Source: JAFGED01 sp034430835
Lineage (GTDB): Bacteria; Chloroflexota; Anaerolineae; B4-G1
Length of the DNA stretch: 7,422 bases
Direction: 5' to 3'
Assembly: GCA_034430835.1 (NCBI GenBank)
Contig: DAOUDX010000221.1
Coordinates: 1 to 7,422, forward strand
The stretch's first letter is position 1; each line of letters starts with the position of its first letter. Below the pieces are notes generated by a model. That model made no database searches and was not told where the DNA came from. It saw only the letters and a program-made list of their open reading frames with translations. Shown here in pieces: positions 1 to 6,841 of the stretch. The translations under genes were made by a program, and so were the position numbers.

Positions 1-936
1 CACCACAGTCACGCCGTTGGGCACACCCAGGCCATTGTACAGCGCGGCCATCGTAGCCTCTACGATGCCTACCCCGCCAGGCAGGAAGGACACCTTGCCC
101 AGCAGCAGCGGCAGCCCGTAGCCTGCCAGGAGAACTCCAAGGCTGACCGGGTGACCGGCGGCAACGAACAGAAAGTACAGGGTCAGCATATCGAAGCCGG
201 TGTTGAGTGCCGCGCCCAGCATCGGCCCGCGCCAGCCACCGGCGCGCAGGGCATCCCAGGCGCCGAACCAGCGCCCAACGGCAGTCTCTGTCGTGCCCGG
301 ATCGTAGGGGCGGCGGCGCAGCTTGGCCCAACGGCCTGTCAGGCGCACCGCCAGCGTCGTGAGCCGAGTGCGATGGCGCGTGCCCCAAATGGCCACGCCG
401 GCGATGAGACTCAGCACCAACAGAGTGAACCCGAACCCGATGGTCTGCAGGATAGAAAGATCGTGCAAGACCAGCAGTTGGACGAGCCCGAAGATGCCCG
501 CGACCGCCATTGCCGAATCGTAGAACACCGTGGGCAGCGAACTGGCCAGCACGGCGCCTTCCGTGCTGACGTCGCTGCCGCGCATCCAGCGAAAGGTCGC
601 GGCGACGTTGCTCACGGGGCCGCCTGCCACCAAGCCCATGCTCGACGCGGCTGCAAAGATCGCCGTGCCGCGCGCCACCGAGAGCCGCTGCCCCATGATA
701 GCAACGAGCGTCTTGAGCAGATACCCGCTGCCCAGGTAACTCAGCACCTGTGTTGCCACAGCCAGCGCCACCGCCCACCACACCATCCCTTCGATGACCT
801 GGAGCGAGCGCTCGATGGTGGCGATTTGTGGCAGGATGACGTGCACCGCCAACCCCAGCAAGACGAGGGGCAGCAAATAACGCAGCACCCGGACAAGCGA
901 TCTCCCGGTAGACGAGTCGATGGATTCCGAGGTCAT
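1..936 (-). CDS. LPG-synthase-TM / flippase-like integral membrane protein (partial, 3' end beyond window)
   Basis: The minus-strand frame is open from ATG at 936 to the window edge (312 codons, no stop), so the C-terminus is missing. Translation gives a polytopic membrane protein. After a short polar N-terminus come hydrophobic segments at about residues 17-34 and 52-70, then the motif GLVAGGPVSNVAATFRWM at about 106-123, further hydrophobic segments, and near the edge KVSFLPGGVGIVEATM at about 281-296. The two Gly-rich motifs and the LPGG-G-E signature are characteristic of the lysylphosphatidylglycerol-synthase transmembrane family (PF03706, MprF flippase-like). Members are generally thought to handle lipids at the cytoplasmic membrane, but the substrate here cannot be read. 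No aminoacyl-transferase domain is visible; one could only lie beyond the edge. ATG936 is fixed by two in-frame TAG codons at 945-940 just upstream. The gene lies 6 nt after the 70-residue gene, so it is probably co-transcribed with it. Family call is strong; function is open. Confidence 0.88.
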   Translation of the reverse strand, partial: MTSESIDSSTGRSLVRVLRYLLPLVLLGLAVHVILPQIATIERSLQVIEGMVWWAVALAVATQVLSYLGSGYLLKTLVAIMGQRLSVARGTAIFAAASSMGLVAGGPVSNVAATFRWMRGSDVSTEGAVLASSLPTVFYDSAMAVAGIFGLVQLLVLHDLSILQTIGFGFTLLVLSLIAGVAIWGTRHRTRLTTLAVRLTGRWAKLRRRPYDPGTTETAVGRWFGAWDALRAGGWRGPMLGAALNTGFDMLTLYFLFVAAGHPVSLGVLLAGYGLPLLLGKVSFLPGGVGIVEATMAALYNGLGVPNGVTVV

Positions 937-942
937 GTTCTA

Positions 943-1155
943 CTAATGCCTTGGAGATGGCTGCTCTGGCTCTTCACGCTGGTAGGGAATCGGGATGTAT
1001 TGTACTGAAGGGCGCCGCTGAGCCGCCTGGGGATAGAGCTGCATCAGATCGTATACCTCCTGCAGCATCTCGGTGCTCACGGATAAGCCTAACTCCATGG
1101 CAGGCTGGAGCGATACGAGGATGAGAAACACCCAGAAGAGATCAGTCACAGACAT
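943..1155 (-). CDS. Small membrane-anchored protein (70 aa), resembles only the N-terminal anchor of SDH/ClpP-class membrane serine proteases
   Basis: ATG at 1155 follows a textbook Shine-Dalgarno (GGAGGTG at 1166-1160) and lies 16 nt after the pfkA stop, which makes this a credible gene despite its size. Residues 6-16 (LFWVFLILVSL) form a short hydrophobic segment. The rest is soluble: an amphipathic-looking stretch at about 23-43 and a Pro/Gln/Glu-rich tail ending EEPEQPSPRH. From memory, the opening DLFWVFLILVSLQP closely resembles the membrane anchor that starts SDH-family (periplasmic ClpP-class) serine proteases. Those continue with a conserved R-G-S-R-V-I and HRQE stretch and a protease body, neither of which is present here in this frame or in the two other minus-strand frames I checked for 943-1100. 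It could be a remnant, or a small protein that kept the anchor. It ends in tandem TAG TAG (945-940), in the same frame as the next gene. Function unknown. Confidence 0.68.
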   Translation of the reverse strand: MSVTDLFWVFLILVSLQPAMELGLSVSTEMLQEVYDLMQLYPQAAQRRPSVQYIPIPYQREEPEQPSPRH

Positions 1156-1159
1156 CGTT

Positions 1160-1166
1160 CACCTCC
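1160..1166 (-). promoter_or_regulatory. Shine-Dalgarno of the 70-aa gene
   Basis: The minus strand reads GGAGGTG, then AACG, then ATG1155. It is near-perfect and lies in the 16-nt gap after the pfkA stop (TAG at 1174-1172). This is the main evidence that the small reading frame is translated, probably coupled to pfkA. Confidence 0.8.
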
Positions 1167-1171
1167 ATCGG

Positions 1172-2143
1172 CTATTTTGCCAGTACGCGGGCCAAAGCCA
1201 GCAACTGCGGATCCAACGATTTCCTGTTGGCAATCACCTCGTTCAGCGGCGTGGTCGCGATCTCGTCCCTGATCAGCCCCACCAGCACCCCGTGCTCGCC
1301 GTGGGCCAAGCGCTCGACGGCGGCCGCGCCCAGGCGGGAGGCCAACAGCCGGTCGAAAGCGCCGGGCGTCCCTCCCCGCTGCACATGGCCCAGCACCGTC
1401 ACCCGCAGGTCAAAGCCCAGCCGCTCGCGATGTTTCTTGAAGTAACCGGCCAGCCCTTCGGCGTTGTAGCGCGCGCCCTCGGCCACCACGACCAAGGCGT
1501 GGGGCTTGCCGCGCTCGTAGGCTGCACGCAGCTCCGCCGCCACAACCTCAGGGTCGGCTTCTACCTCCGGGACGATGGTGACCTCGGCCCCGCCGGCGAT
1601 GCCGGCCATCAGCGCCAGGTAGCCACACTCGCGCCCCATCACCTCGACCAGGAAGGCACGGTGGTGGGACGCAGCGGTGACCTTGAGTCGGTCGATGGCC
1701 TCCAATGCGACGTTGAGGGCGGTATCCACTCCGACGGTGATCTCCGAGCCATGCAGGTCATTGTCGATGGTCGAGGCCACGCCGACCACCGGAAAGCCCA
1801 TCTCGGAGAGGGCGTGAGCACCGGCCTGGGAGCCGTTGCCTCCGATGACGACCAGGCTCTCGACGGCGCGATCCGCCAACATGCGCAGCGCCTGCCGGCG
1901 GCCCTCCACGGTCTTGAACTCCTCGCAGCGGGCGCTGCCCAGTACCGTGCCGCCCAGTTGGATGATGCCGCCCACGTCGCGGGCGCTCATCGAATCGAGG
2001 TTCCCGGCGATCAGGCCGGCATAACCCTGGTGGATACCCAGAACCTCCCAACCTTGCTCCAGCCCTGTGCGCACCACGGCACGGATGGCGGCGTTCATGC
2101 CCGGGGCGTCCCCTCCGCTAGTGAGTACTGCAATGCGCTTCAT
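1172..2143 (-). CDS. pfkA: 6-phosphofructokinase (PfkA family)
   Basis: 323 residues, matching the roughly 320 of bacterial PFK-1. It should phosphorylate fructose-6-phosphate to fructose-1,6-bisphosphate in the cytoplasm, the committing step of glycolysis. Numbering coincides with the E. coli enzyme through most of the chain: GGDAPGMNAA at 10-19, Arg72 in GSAR, TIDND at 125-129 with catalytic Asp127, Arg162, MGRECG at 169-174, and GHVQRGG at 252-258. Residues 104 and 124 are Gly and Ser, not the Asp and Lys typical of PPi-dependent enzymes, favouring ATP as donor. Position 103 is Asn (GGNGS) where E. coli has the Mg-associated Asp. Effector-site positions Arg21, Arg25, Glu187, Arg211 and Lys213 are kept, suggesting ADP/PEP-type allostery. 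ATG2143 is chosen because GGAGGA lies 5 nt upstream; an upstream ATG at 2173 would add ten atypical residues and overlap glgP. It follows glgP by 22 nt. Confidence 0.96.
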   Translation of the reverse strand: MKRIAVLTSGGDAPGMNAAIRAVVRTGLEQGWEVLGIHQGYAGLIAGNLDSMSARDVGGIIQLGGTVLGSARCEEFKTVEGRRQALRMLADRAVESLVVIGGNGSQAGAHALSEMGFPVVGVASTIDNDLHGSEITVGVDTALNVALEAIDRLKVTAASHHRAFLVEVMGRECGYLALMAGIAGGAEVTIVPEVEADPEVVAAELRAAYERGKPHALVVVAEGARYNAEGLAGYFKKHRERLGFDLRVTVLGHVQRGGTPGAFDRLLASRLGAAAVERLAHGEHGVLVGLIRDEIATTPLNEVIANRKSLDPQLLALARVLAK

Positions 2144-2148
2144 AGTAT

Positions 2149-2154
2149 TCCTCC
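2149..2154 (-). promoter_or_regulatory. Shine-Dalgarno that decides the pfkA start
   Basis: GGAGGA on the minus strand sits 5 nt before ATG2143, and the protein then starts MKRIAVLTSGGDAPG, as expected for the family. The in-frame ATG at 2173 overlaps the glgP stop and adds only MTNRCSWRNT. Confidence 0.85.
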
Positions 2155-2165
2155 AACTACAACGA

Positions 2166-4298
2166 TTAGTCACCCGCCATCCCCAGCGCCCGGACGTAGA
2201 ATCGCTCCGCGTACTCCTTCACCATCCGTCGGGCGCTGAAGGCCGGCGCCACGCTCTTGATGGCTGCCTTCATGACCCGCACGAACTCGTGAGGCACCCC
2301 ATCGTCGGAATGCCGATAGTAAAGTGGAATGACCTGTTCCTCAAGCAGACAGTAGAGCGCCTCGGCATCAGCCCGGAAACGATCCCCTTGGACATCCTCC
2401 TCGCCAAAAGCCCAACCGTTGTCTCCATGATACCCCTCAATCCACCATCCGTCCTGGATGGAGAGATTGGGCACGCCATTGACGCTGGCCTTCATCCCGC
2501 TGGTGCCACTGGCCTCCAGGGGCGGTAGGGGGTTGTTGAGCCACACGTCCACCCCGTGGACCAGGTACTCGGCCAACTGCTGGTCGTAGTCCTCCACGAA
2601 AGCGATCCGACCGGCGCATTTGGGGTCCTGGGCCAGGCGAAAGATCTTCTGGATCAAGCGCTTGCCGTCGCCGTCGGCCGGGTGAGCCTTGCCGGCGAAG
2701 ATGATCTGCACTGGGTGTAGGGGATCAGTCAGCAGCCGCTTGAGCCGCTCCAGGTCGTATAGAATCAAGTCGGGGCGTTTATAGCCGGTGAACCGCCGCG
2801 CGAACCCCAGCGTCAGGATCTGGGGGTCGAGCAGCGCGCCGAAGGCGATGACGCTACCAGAGGCGACCCGATCCTTCCACCAGCGCTCTCGGACCCGTTC
2901 GTCGATCCGGGCGGTCAGCAGTTCCTTGAGGCGCTGGTGCAGATGCCACAACTCGCCGTCGGGAATCTCGTCCACCAGCTCCCAGATACCCGGACTGCCC
3001 TGGTGTTCCAGCCACGCCGGGCCAAGGTAGCGCGTCAGAAGGGCCTGGAGGGCGGTAGGCTCGATCCAGCTTGGCAGGTGAACCCCGTTGGTGATCGCCT
3101 CGATGGGAACCTCGTTCACCTGCTTATCCGGCCACAGGCCGGCCCACATCCCGCGGGCCACCTGGCCGTGACGCCGGCTGACGGCGTTGCGAAACCCGGC
3201 CGCCCGCAGAGCAAAGACAGTCATGTTGAACCCCGCGCCGGGGTCTTGGGGATTGGTGCCCAGTGACAACAGCGTGTCGCGGTCGGTACCCAGCCCGGCG
3301 TAGTAGCTGCTCAAGTATTTGTCCATCAACGGGAAGGGGAAAACATCGGTTCCGGCCGACAGGGGAGTGTGAGTAGTGAAAATGGTGCTCTCACGCACCT
3401 GTTGGGCCGCTTCCTCGAAGGTAGCCCCCTCATCCACCAACGCCCGGATGCGTTCCAGGATCGCCAGAGCCGGATGGCCCTCGTTCAGATGCAGGGCTGC
3501 CGGGCGGATGGACAACGCCTCCAGCGCGCGCATCCCGCCCATTCCCAACACGATCTCCTGCCGCAGTCGCTGTTCGAGATCGCCGGCATAGAGGTGATGG
3601 GCGATGGTCCGATCCCAGGGCTGGTTGGCCTCCAGGTCGGCATCCATCAGGTACAGGCTTACCCGGCCCACGGCTACCTTCCACACCGCCACGTAGAGAG
3701 GGGGATCGAAGAACGGCACCCGGACGGTGAGCTGCCGGCCATCTGCGTCCGGCACCGGCGTGATGGGGTCGTAGGTGCGGTCCAGGGGCTGCTCCACGTC
3801 CTCCTGCCACCCATCCTCCCGGATGCGCTGCCAGACGTAACCTCGCGAATAGATCATGCCCACGGCCACAACCGGTACACCCAGGTCGCTGCACTCCTTG
3901 AGGTGGTCGCCAGCCAGGACGCCCAGTCCCCCGGCATAGACCGGCAGTGAGGCGTGCAGCCCGTACTCGGCGGAGAAGTAGGCCAGCGGGGCCTGGGCGC
4001 GCCCGTGCTCGGCGGCGAACCACCCGGCCTGGGTAGCGACCTCTGCCGCGAACTGGCCTGTCACGGCGTCATAGTGCACCAGGAAGTCGGCGTCCTCTGC
4101 CGCGCTCGCCAGTTGCGCCGGGGGGAGGAGAGCCAGCATGCGAATGGGGTTGTGCCCGCTTTCACGCCACGCCTGCAGGTCCAGGGAACGGAACAACTCC
4201 CGCGCTGGCGCGTTCCAACTCCACCACAGATTGTAGGCCAAATCTCCCAGACCGCGGACACGGTCGGGAAGTGTGAAGACAGCCTTGGGTTCGTTCAC
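2166..4298 (-). CDS. glgP: Alpha-glucan (glycogen) phosphorylase, GlgP type with DUF3417 N-terminus
   Basis: 710 residues from GTG4298. It catalyses phosphorolysis of alpha-1,4-glucan to glucose-1-phosphate with pyridoxal phosphate, in the cytoplasm. Residues about 10-100 form a DUF3417 domain (LAYNLWWSWN; GHNPIRMLALL). Phosphorylase motifs follow in order: YFSAEYGLHASLPVYAGGLG from about 107, HLNEGHPALA from 270, THTPLSAGTD from 309, NGVHLPSW at 404-411, FARRFTGYKRP at 499-509, GKAHPADGDGK at 536-546, and GTSGMK at 598-603, where Lys603 is the expected PLP Schiff-base lysine. The protein stops soon after the catalytic core, so it is the shorter form without the extra C-terminal region of the roughly 850-residue members. 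The GTG start has GAGGAG 6 nt upstream; the alternative ATG4331 has no Shine-Dalgarno and overlaps the upstream gene. pfkA next to it fits glycogen mobilisation into glycolysis. Confidence 0.95.
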   Translation of the reverse strand: MNEPKAVFTLPDRVRGLGDLAYNLWWSWNAPARELFRSLDLQAWRESGHNPIRMLALLPPAQLASAAEDADFLVHYDAVTGQFAAEVATQAGWFAAEHGRAQAPLAYFSAEYGLHASLPVYAGGLGVLAGDHLKECSDLGVPVVAVGMIYSRGYVWQRIREDGWQEDVEQPLDRTYDPITPVPDADGRQLTVRVPFFDPPLYVAVWKVAVGRVSLYLMDADLEANQPWDRTIAHHLYAGDLEQRLRQEIVLGMGGMRALEALSIRPAALHLNEGHPALAILERIRALVDEGATFEEAAQQVRESTIFTTHTPLSAGTDVFPFPLMDKYLSSYYAGLGTDRDTLLSLGTNPQDPGAGFNMTVFALRAAGFRNAVSRRHGQVARGMWAGLWPDKQVNEVPIEAITNGVHLPSWIEPTALQALLTRYLGPAWLEHQGSPGIWELVDEIPDGELWHLHQRLKELLTARIDERVRERWWKDRVASGSVIAFGALLDPQILTLGFARRFTGYKRPDLILYDLERLKRLLTDPLHPVQIIFAGKAHPADGDGKRLIQKIFRLAQDPKCAGRIAFVEDYDQQLAEYLVHGVDVWLNNPLPPLEASGTSGMKASVNGVPNLSIQDGWWIEGYHGDNGWAFGEEDVQGDRFRADAEALYCLLEEQVIPLYYRHSDDGVPHEFVRVMKAAIKSVAPAFSARRMVKEYAERFYVRALGMAGD

Positions 4299-4304
4299 GT
4301 TAAG

Positions 4305-4310
4305 CTCCTC
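4305..4310 (-). promoter_or_regulatory. Shine-Dalgarno that decides the glgP GTG start
   Basis: The minus strand reads GAGGAG, CTTAAC, GTG4298. It lies in the 16-nt gap after the S41 gene stop. The longer ATG4331 alternative has nothing like a ribosome-binding site upstream. Confidence 0.75.
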
Positions 4311-4314
4311 TGTC

Positions 4315-5589
4315 TCAGGGAGACTGCACATCCATAGGTTGGCCCAATAGCTCCAGCGCCCGCAGCAGTTGAGCGTCTCCGCTATCGCGCACCTGCTCGG
4401 CCGTCAGGTCATGCTCCGTCAACGGGATCAGCGGGTCCACGCCGGAAGGAAGGACCACAATCGCGTCAGGGGCCAGCCCCTGGTGCCAGATGACGCGCCC
4501 ATCTGGGGTCAACCATTCCTGAATCGCCAGCAGCAACACCGAGCCATCGGAAAGAGGAAACTCCTGCAGAACAGTACCCGTGCCGAAGGTGATCTCCCCG
4601 ACCACGGTGGCCCGCTTTGCATCCTGCAGCGCGCCCGTGACGATTTCGGCGGCGCTGGCCGTCCCCCGATCGACCAGCACGACCATCGGGATATCCACGG
4701 CTACTCCCCCGGACTGCACTGGCACAGGCATGGCTTTCCCGTGGGCATCCTTTACCAGCAGCACGTTGCCGCTTTCCAGGAACTGGCTGGACACCCCCAC
4801 GGCCTCACTCAGTAGTCCCCCCGGATTGCTGCGCAGGTCCAGCACCAGGCCGGTCAACTCCTGACTCTTAATCTCGGTCAGTGCGTCCTTGAGATCCTGC
4901 GTTACCCCATCGCTGAAGGCGCTGATGCGCACGTGCGCGATGGGGGTGCCAGGCAACCGTGCCCAGGTGACGTTGTCGATGGTGATCTTGGCCCGCTTCA
5001 GGGTCACGTCGCGCGTGTTGCCCGTCTTGGGATCGAGGATCGTCAGCGTGACCTGGGTGTCTGCCGGGCCGAGGATGTGCCCCACGACCTCGTCCAGGCG
5101 CAGGTCGGCGACATTCTGGCCATCCACCTTCAGGATGATGTCTCCGGGACGCAGGCCCGCTTGCTGGGCCGGGGAACCATCCATCGGCGCCACGATGACC
5201 ACGTGGCCATCTTTCACCTCCATGTAGGCGCCGATGCCTTCATACTCTCCCTGAAGCGCGCTGTGTTGCTGCTGCACCATCTGCGGGGTCAAAAAGCGGC
5301 TGTGGCCGGTATCCCCCAGCGCGTCCACCATCCCGCCAATAGCGCCGTAGGTCAGTTGTTGGGAATCCAAAGCCTGACGATCCACATAGCCGGACTGGAT
5401 GACGTTCCAAGCCTCTCCCATCAACCGAAAATCGGACACGGCGTCGGCTGGGATGCCACTGGGCGGGGCGATATGAAACAGCACCGCCCGGTCGAACAAG
5501 ACGCCTCCCACCAGACCCAGCATCAGGATCACCAGAACGACGCCCAAGATACCAAGAATGCGCAGGAGACGGTTCCATCGGTTTCGCAC
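4315..5589 (-). CDS. S41 family C-terminal-processing peptidase homologue with PDZ domain; catalytic Lys replaced by Thr
   Basis: 424 residues. Residues 8-31 form one membrane segment after a basic N-terminus (RNRWNRLLR), placing the body outside the cytoplasm. Residues about 55-110 match the N-terminal part of CtpA/CtpB-type proteases, about 113-200 are a PDZ domain (EGIGAYMEV; SPAQQAGLRPGDIILKVDG), and the S41 core follows (GLVLDLRSNPGGLL at 247-260). The nucleophile is present as Ser312 in GTASAAEI, and Asp323 matches Prc Asp441. At the position of Prc Lys455 (normally FGKG) the sequence is FGTG, with Thr337 encoded by ACG. A functional Ser-Lys dyad is therefore not evident: either this subfamily uses another base, or it is a PDZ pseudoprotease. 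GTG5589 is 3 nt past the M50 stop, with GAGGTG overlapping that stop, so translational coupling is likely. Family call is firm; activity is uncertain. Confidence 0.92.
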   Translation of the reverse strand: MRNRWNRLLRILGILGVVLVILMLGLVGGVLFDRAVLFHIAPPSGIPADAVSDFRLMGEAWNVIQSGYVDRQALDSQQLTYGAIGGMVDALGDTGHSRFLTPQMVQQQHSALQGEYEGIGAYMEVKDGHVVIVAPMDGSPAQQAGLRPGDIILKVDGQNVADLRLDEVVGHILGPADTQVTLTILDPKTGNTRDVTLKRAKITIDNVTWARLPGTPIAHVRISAFSDGVTQDLKDALTEIKSQELTGLVLDLRSNPGGLLSEAVGVSSQFLESGNVLLVKDAHGKAMPVPVQSGGVAVDIPMVVLVDRGTASAAEIVTGALQDAKRATVVGEITFGTGTVLQEFPLSDGSVLLLAIQEWLTPDGRVIWHQGLAPDAIVVLPSGVDPLIPLTEHDLTAEQVRDSGDAQLLRALELLGQPMDVQSP

Positions 5590-5592
5590 GAT

Positions 5593-6783
5593 TCACCTCG
5601 TCCGGCCGCGGATCGATTCCGCGTGCAGCTGCAGCCACTTGATCACATCGCGGCGGCGCAGGAGCCCGACCAACTCTTCATCACGGACGACGGGCAGTTG
5701 ACGTACGTCGGCACTGGTCAGTTTCTCCAGTGCCTGGCTCGCATCCTCCTCTGGGGTCGCCACGACAAGTCTCTCAGCCGGCGTCATGATGTCGCGGACA
5801 GTCGTGGTGTCCCAAACATCACGCGACACCCTGCGCACGTCCTCCAGTGTGACCAACCCGATGATCCGCCCGTCATCCAAAACCGGGAAAGCCTGGTCAT
5901 CCGTACCCAGGATGTGCTCGTGGACCAGGCGAGCAATCGTGCAGGTCGGTTGACAGGTCGGCGGATCCTTGCGCATCATGCGCGAGACCGGCACTCCCTT
6001 GAGGACATCGTGCACGACGACCTGCTGATGGCTCTGGACGGAGGCGCTGTTGAGGAACCAGCCGATGAAAGCCAGCCACAGCCCACCGCCGAAGCCCGCC
6101 CCAAAGAAGGGAATCCGCGCACCGAAGGTCATGGCTACACCCGCGACGATCATGAGCCAGGCGATGGCCTGGCCCACACCGGCGGCCCAACGCGTCGCAC
6201 GGCGCAGGTTGCCGGTCGCCGCCCAGAGGATCGAGCGTAACACCCGCCCGCCATCCAGCGGGAACCCAGGGATCAGGTTGAACAACCCGACGGTCACGTT
6301 GACTGACCCCAGCCATATCACCAACGTAAGCAGGGGGCTCAACCGGGCGGCGGCCTGGGCGGGATCGGCGATGGCATCCTGCACGGGACCGACGCCCGCG
6401 CCTGCCAGCAAGACGAGCAATCCACCCAGCACGATGCTGGTGAGCGGACCCACGATGGCCATGAGAAACTCTGCACCTGGGGAAGCGGGCTCGCGCTGGA
6501 TATCCGACACGCCGCCGAACAGGAACAGTGTAATGTCACGCACTGGGATCCCACGCGCCCTGGCCACCAGAGAGTGAGCCAGCTCGTGGGCTAGCACGGA
6601 GCCAAAAAACAGAAGCGCCGCCACGATACTCGTGCCCCACACCAGCGCTGGTCCCCAGTCACGATGAATCTCGCCAAACGTCGTGCTGAGGTTCCATATC
6701 ACCAACAGCAGGATCAACAACCAGCTCCAGTCTACACGGATTTCGATACCAAATATCTTGCCAACACGGAAACCGCTTCGCAT
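5593..6783 (-). CDS. M50 family site-2-type membrane metalloprotease with C-terminal CBS pair
   Basis: 396 residues. It is an intramembrane zinc protease of the kind that cleaves membrane-embedded regulatory or anti-sigma proteins. Zinc ligands are HELAH at 66-70 within a membrane segment, and the third-ligand motif NLIPGFPLDGG is at 169-179. Hydrophobic segments lie at about 20-32, 46-70, 105-128, 150-172, 203-221 and 226-244. Two CBS domains occupy about 263-320 and 327-385 (DQAFPVLDDGRIIGLVTLED; RQLPVVRDEELVGLLRRRDV). CBS pairs commonly bind ATP, AMP or similar ligands, so activity may follow nucleotide level. The architecture is that of the SpoIVFB-type group. ATG6783 follows a strong GAGGAGGTG. 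The S41/PDZ gene begins 3 nt after the stop, suggesting the two products work together. The substrate is unknown and no anti-sigma factor is encoded in the window. Confidence 0.95.
   Translation of the reverse strand: MRSGFRVGKIFGIEIRVDWSWLLILLLVIWNLSTTFGEIHRDWGPALVWGTSIVAALLFFGSVLAHELAHSLVARARGIPVRDITLFLFGGVSDIQREPASPGAEFLMAIVGPLTSIVLGGLLVLLAGAGVGPVQDAIADPAQAAARLSPLLTLVIWLGSVNVTVGLFNLIPGFPLDGGRVLRSILWAATGNLRRATRWAAGVGQAIAWLMIVAGVAMTFGARIPFFGAGFGGGLWLAFIGWFLNSASVQSHQQVVVHDVLKGVPVSRMMRKDPPTCQPTCTIARLVHEHILGTDDQAFPVLDDGRIIGLVTLEDVRRVSRDVWDTTTVRDIMTPAERLVVATPEEDASQALEKLTSADVRQLPVVRDEELVGLLRRRDVIKWLQLHAESIRGRTR
5594..5599 (-). promoter_or_regulatory. Shine-Dalgarno of the S41 gene, overlapping the M50 stop codon
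   Basis: GAGGTG on the minus strand includes the first two bases of the M50 TGA stop and precedes GTG5589 by 4 nt. Ribosomes finishing the M50 gene would already be on this site, so the two products are probably made in fixed proportion. Confidence 0.75.
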
Positions 6784-6841
6784 GACACACCTCCTCGTAG
6801 GTTGACGCAGTATAAACCCCCAGCCTCTATCGGCTCCCCAC
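6784..6841 (-). promoter_or_regulatory. 58-nt spacer with M50 Shine-Dalgarno and a weak candidate internal promoter
   Basis: This is the longest gap inside the gene run. It holds GAGGAGGTG (6796-6788), the ribosome-binding site for ATG6783. It also has TATACT (6814-6809), one mismatch from the -10 consensus, which would put a start about 20 nt before the gene. No convincing -35 hexamer lies 16-18 nt upstream, so the internal promoter is only a possibility. Confidence 0.35.

Noticed and set aside
151..1008. 285-codon plus-strand open frame at the left edge
   Set aside because: The minus strand here encodes a convincing LPG-synthase-TM protein, and the plus-strand translation is low-complexity polar sequence.
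1073..2239. 388-codon plus-strand open frame opposite pfkA
   Set aside because: It lies antisense to a clear PFK. The translation is rich in His, Gln, Arg and Gly without motifs, as expected from the complement of GC-rich coding sequence.
2490..2540. GlgP motif reads NNPLPPLEASGTSG rather than the NxPRRPxEASGTSG form known from some relatives
   Set aside because: The PLP lysine and flanking glycines are intact, and I believe this variant occurs in related short-form enzymes, so it is not evidence of lost function.
4299..4331. ATG4331 as the glgP start (11 more residues)
   Set aside because: It has no Shine-Dalgarno, overlaps the S41 gene by 17 nt and adds atypical residues. GTG4298 has GAGGAG at correct spacing.
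4933..6240. 435-codon plus-strand open frame opposite the S41 and M50 genes
   Set aside because: It crosses the junction of two well-supported minus-strand genes, has no ribosome-binding site or recognisable domain, and has the composition of an antisense shadow.
6815..6840. Possible terminator hairpin (AGCC...GGCT followed by a short T run) between the PRC-barrel and M50 genes
   Set aside because: Only a 4-bp stem with a 6-nt loop, and the GGGGGTTT that follows is too short a T tract.
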